From positions 1 to 15,707 of the forward strand of contig CAZLHO010000061.1 in NCBI GenBank assembly GCA_964559455.1: a stretch of DNA of 15,707 nt. The letters are read 5' to 3'. The notes below the pieces were generated by a model that searched no databases, was not told the DNA's origin, and saw only the letters and a program-made list of their open reading frames with translations. Origin of the DNA: CAZLHO01 sp964559455 (lineage in GTDB: Bacteria > Krumholzibacteriota > Krumholzibacteriia > LZORAL124-64-63). Below are positions 13,881 through 15,707 of this stretch, piece by piece; position 1 is the first letter of the stretch, and every line of letters begins with the position of its first letter. A program made the translations under genes and the position numbers.

Positions 13881-14714
13881 TCAGTCCAGGAAGAAGTCGG
13901 GTTGCAGCGGCGTGCCGGGCTTCACGGCGTAGGCGTCGAAGTCGACGACGCCCTCCTCGCGCAGCACGCCCTCGTCGGTGAAGAAATTGCCGGTGCAGTC
14001 GCGGCCGTCGCGGGTGACCACGGCCCAGGCGGCGTCGCCCATGATCGCGGGCCGGCGGCTGGCGGCGACCATGGCCTCGCCGCCCAGCAGGTTGCGCACC
14101 GCCGCGGTGGCGATGGTGGTCGCCGGCCACAGCGCGTTGAAGGCCACGCCGCGGGCGGCGAACTCGGCGCTCATGCCCAGCACCCAGGCGCTCATGGCGT
14201 ACTTGGCCAGGGTGTAGGCGGCGTGGTCGCGGAACCACTTCGCCTTCATCGACAGCGGCGGCGCGATGTTCAGGACGTGCGGGTTCTGGGCCTGCAGCAG
14301 GTGCGGCAGCGCCTCGCGCGTCGCCAGCCAGCTGCCCCGCGCATTGATGCCCATCATGCGGTCGAAGATCTTCGTCGTGGTCCCCAGGGTGCCGGTCAGG
14401 CCCAGCGCGCTGGCGTTGTTGACCAGGACGTCCAGGGCGCCGAAGCGCTCGACCGTCGCGCGCACCGCCGCGACGATCTGCGCCTCGTCGAGCAGGTCGG
14501 TCTTGACGGCCAGGGCCCGGCCGCCGGCGGCCTCGCATTCGGCCGCGGCGTCGTGGATGGTGCCCGGCAGCTTGGGATGGGGCGTGGTCGTCTTGGCCGC
14601 GATCACCACGTTGGCGCCGTCGCGGGCGGCGCGCAGCGCGATCGCGCGGCCGATGCCGCGGCTGGCGCCGGTGATCAGCAGGGTCCTGCCCCGCAGGGTG
14701 CGTTCGACGGTCAT
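13881..14714 (-). CDS. Short-chain dehydrogenase/reductase, HSDL2-like
   Basis: A 277-residue NAD(P)-dependent oxidoreductase that closely follows the catalytic domain of animal HSDL2 (recalled, not searched): AAKTTTPHPKLPGTIHDAA (39-57), NNASALGLTGTL (99-110), AYTLAKYAMSAWVLGM (166-181), FNALWPATTI (192-201), and an ending of KPGTPLQPDFFLD. The cofactor loop TGASRGIG is at 15-22, and the catalytic Tyr/Lys are Y167 and K171. The Ser of HSDL2's N-I-S-P-P motif is Ala here (A151 in NIAPPLS). The SCP2 lipid-binding domain of HSDL2 is absent and the protein ends at the SDR domain. I use the ATG at 14714 (AAAGGA 5 bases upstream). The frame stays open to about 14813, but that extension runs into the intergenic hairpin. 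First gene of the SDR-sulfatase-symporter operon; substrate unknown. Confidence 0.93.
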   Translation of the reverse strand: MTVERTLRGRTLLITGASRGIGRAIALRAARDGANVVIAAKTTTPHPKLPGTIHDAAAECEAAGGRALAVKTDLLDEAQIVAAVRATVERFGALDVLVNNASALGLTGTLGTTTKIFDRMMGINARGSWLATREALPHLLQAQNPHVLNIAPPLSMKAKWFRDHAAYTLAKYAMSAWVLGMSAEFAARGVAFNALWPATTIATAAVRNLLGGEAMVAASRRPAIMGDAAWAVVTRDGRDCTGNFFTDEGVLREEGVVDFDAYAVKPGTPLQPDFFLD

Positions 14715-14735
14715 GGCGGCGGTCCTTTCCCGGCA

Positions 14736-14765
14736 AGGAAACCCCGGCGCGGGCGCGGCTGTCAA
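14736..14765 (-). promoter_or_regulatory. Possible promoter of the SDR-sulfatase-symporter operon
   Basis: A perfect TTGACA -35 box (14765-14760, minus strand) is followed at 17-18 bases by only a poor -10 (GTTTCC or TTTCCT). It lies between the icd terminator hairpin and the SDR start codon, the right place for an operon promoter. A poor -10 would fit a weak or activated promoter. Confidence 0.3.
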
Positions 14766-14780
14766 GGCGGGGAAAGCGAA

Positions 14781-14802
14781 GCGCCCCGCCGAGGCGGGGC
14801 GC
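14781..14802 (-). terminator. Probable terminator after isocitrate dehydrogenase
   Basis: A 9-bp all-GC stem (14781-14789 with 14794-14802, 4-base loop) lies 30 bp past the icd stop. On the minus strand it is followed by TTCGCTTTCC, a broken T-run, so termination may be incomplete and some icd transcript could read into the SDR operon. Confidence 0.5.
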
Positions 14803-14832
14803 CCGCATCTCATCCAAGATAAGGGACCGGGG

Positions 14833-15707
<875 letters not shown>

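Overview
The window is GC-rich (about 70% G+C by eye), densely packed chromosomal DNA with housekeeping and envelope genes and no phage, IS, CRISPR, rRNA or tRNA that I can see. Two predicted lipoproteins have Gly at +2 after the lipobox Cys, which fits outer-membrane sorting in a diderm. A HEAT-repeat/cyclophilin lipoprotein, a NatA/NatB (YhaQ/YhaP)-like exporter and an HSDL2-like dehydrogenase together would suit an uncultured FCB-type lineage (Krumholzibacteriota, Eisenbacteria or Gemmatimonadota-like). That placement is a guess from gene content, not a phylogeny.

Layout. (1) 13-1526, minus strand: asd then truA, coupled by TGATG. The truA reading frame stops about 100 residues early, 12 bases from the window edge. 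(2) 1695-5776, plus strand: a HEAT-repeat lipoprotein with a C-terminal cyclophilin domain, then LemA, an exported TPM-domain protein with a Gly-rich tail, and a second TPM protein with no export signal. The last three genes overlap or abut. A strong bidirectional terminator (5797-5834) closes this block. (3) 5852-8070, minus strand: an ABC-2 exporter (ATPase then permease, ATGA overlap). (4) 8071-8443: a 373-bp intergenic region with an AT-rich core. It holds the ABC promoter, an orphan minus-strand terminator preceded by small hairpins (possible small RNA), and two Pho-box-like direct repeats. (5) 8444-10682, plus strand: an OmpR/PhoB-type response regulator and its membrane histidine kinase. 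(6) 10699-14714, minus strand: an apparent operon of an HSDL2-like short-chain dehydrogenase, a sulfatase-superfamily lipoprotein and a sodium:solute symporter, with 13-bp gaps. (7) 14833-15707, minus strand: NADP-dependent isocitrate dehydrogenase, cut by the window edge at its N-terminus.

How the genes work together: asd feeds Lys/Thr/Met and diaminopimelate synthesis, and icd is a TCA-cycle enzyme. The cyclophilin-LemA-TPM block and the ABC exporter are envelope functions. The two-component system probably senses an envelope or periplasmic signal. The SDR/sulfatase/symporter operon could release a substrate in the periplasm, import a product with Na+ and oxidise or reduce it, but the substrate cannot be named from sequence. 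I found no convincing new multi-gene system. The best leads are the candidate small RNA and operator region at 8184-8410, the HEAT-cyclophilin protein next to LemA/TPM, and the atypical sulfatase and SDR active sites.
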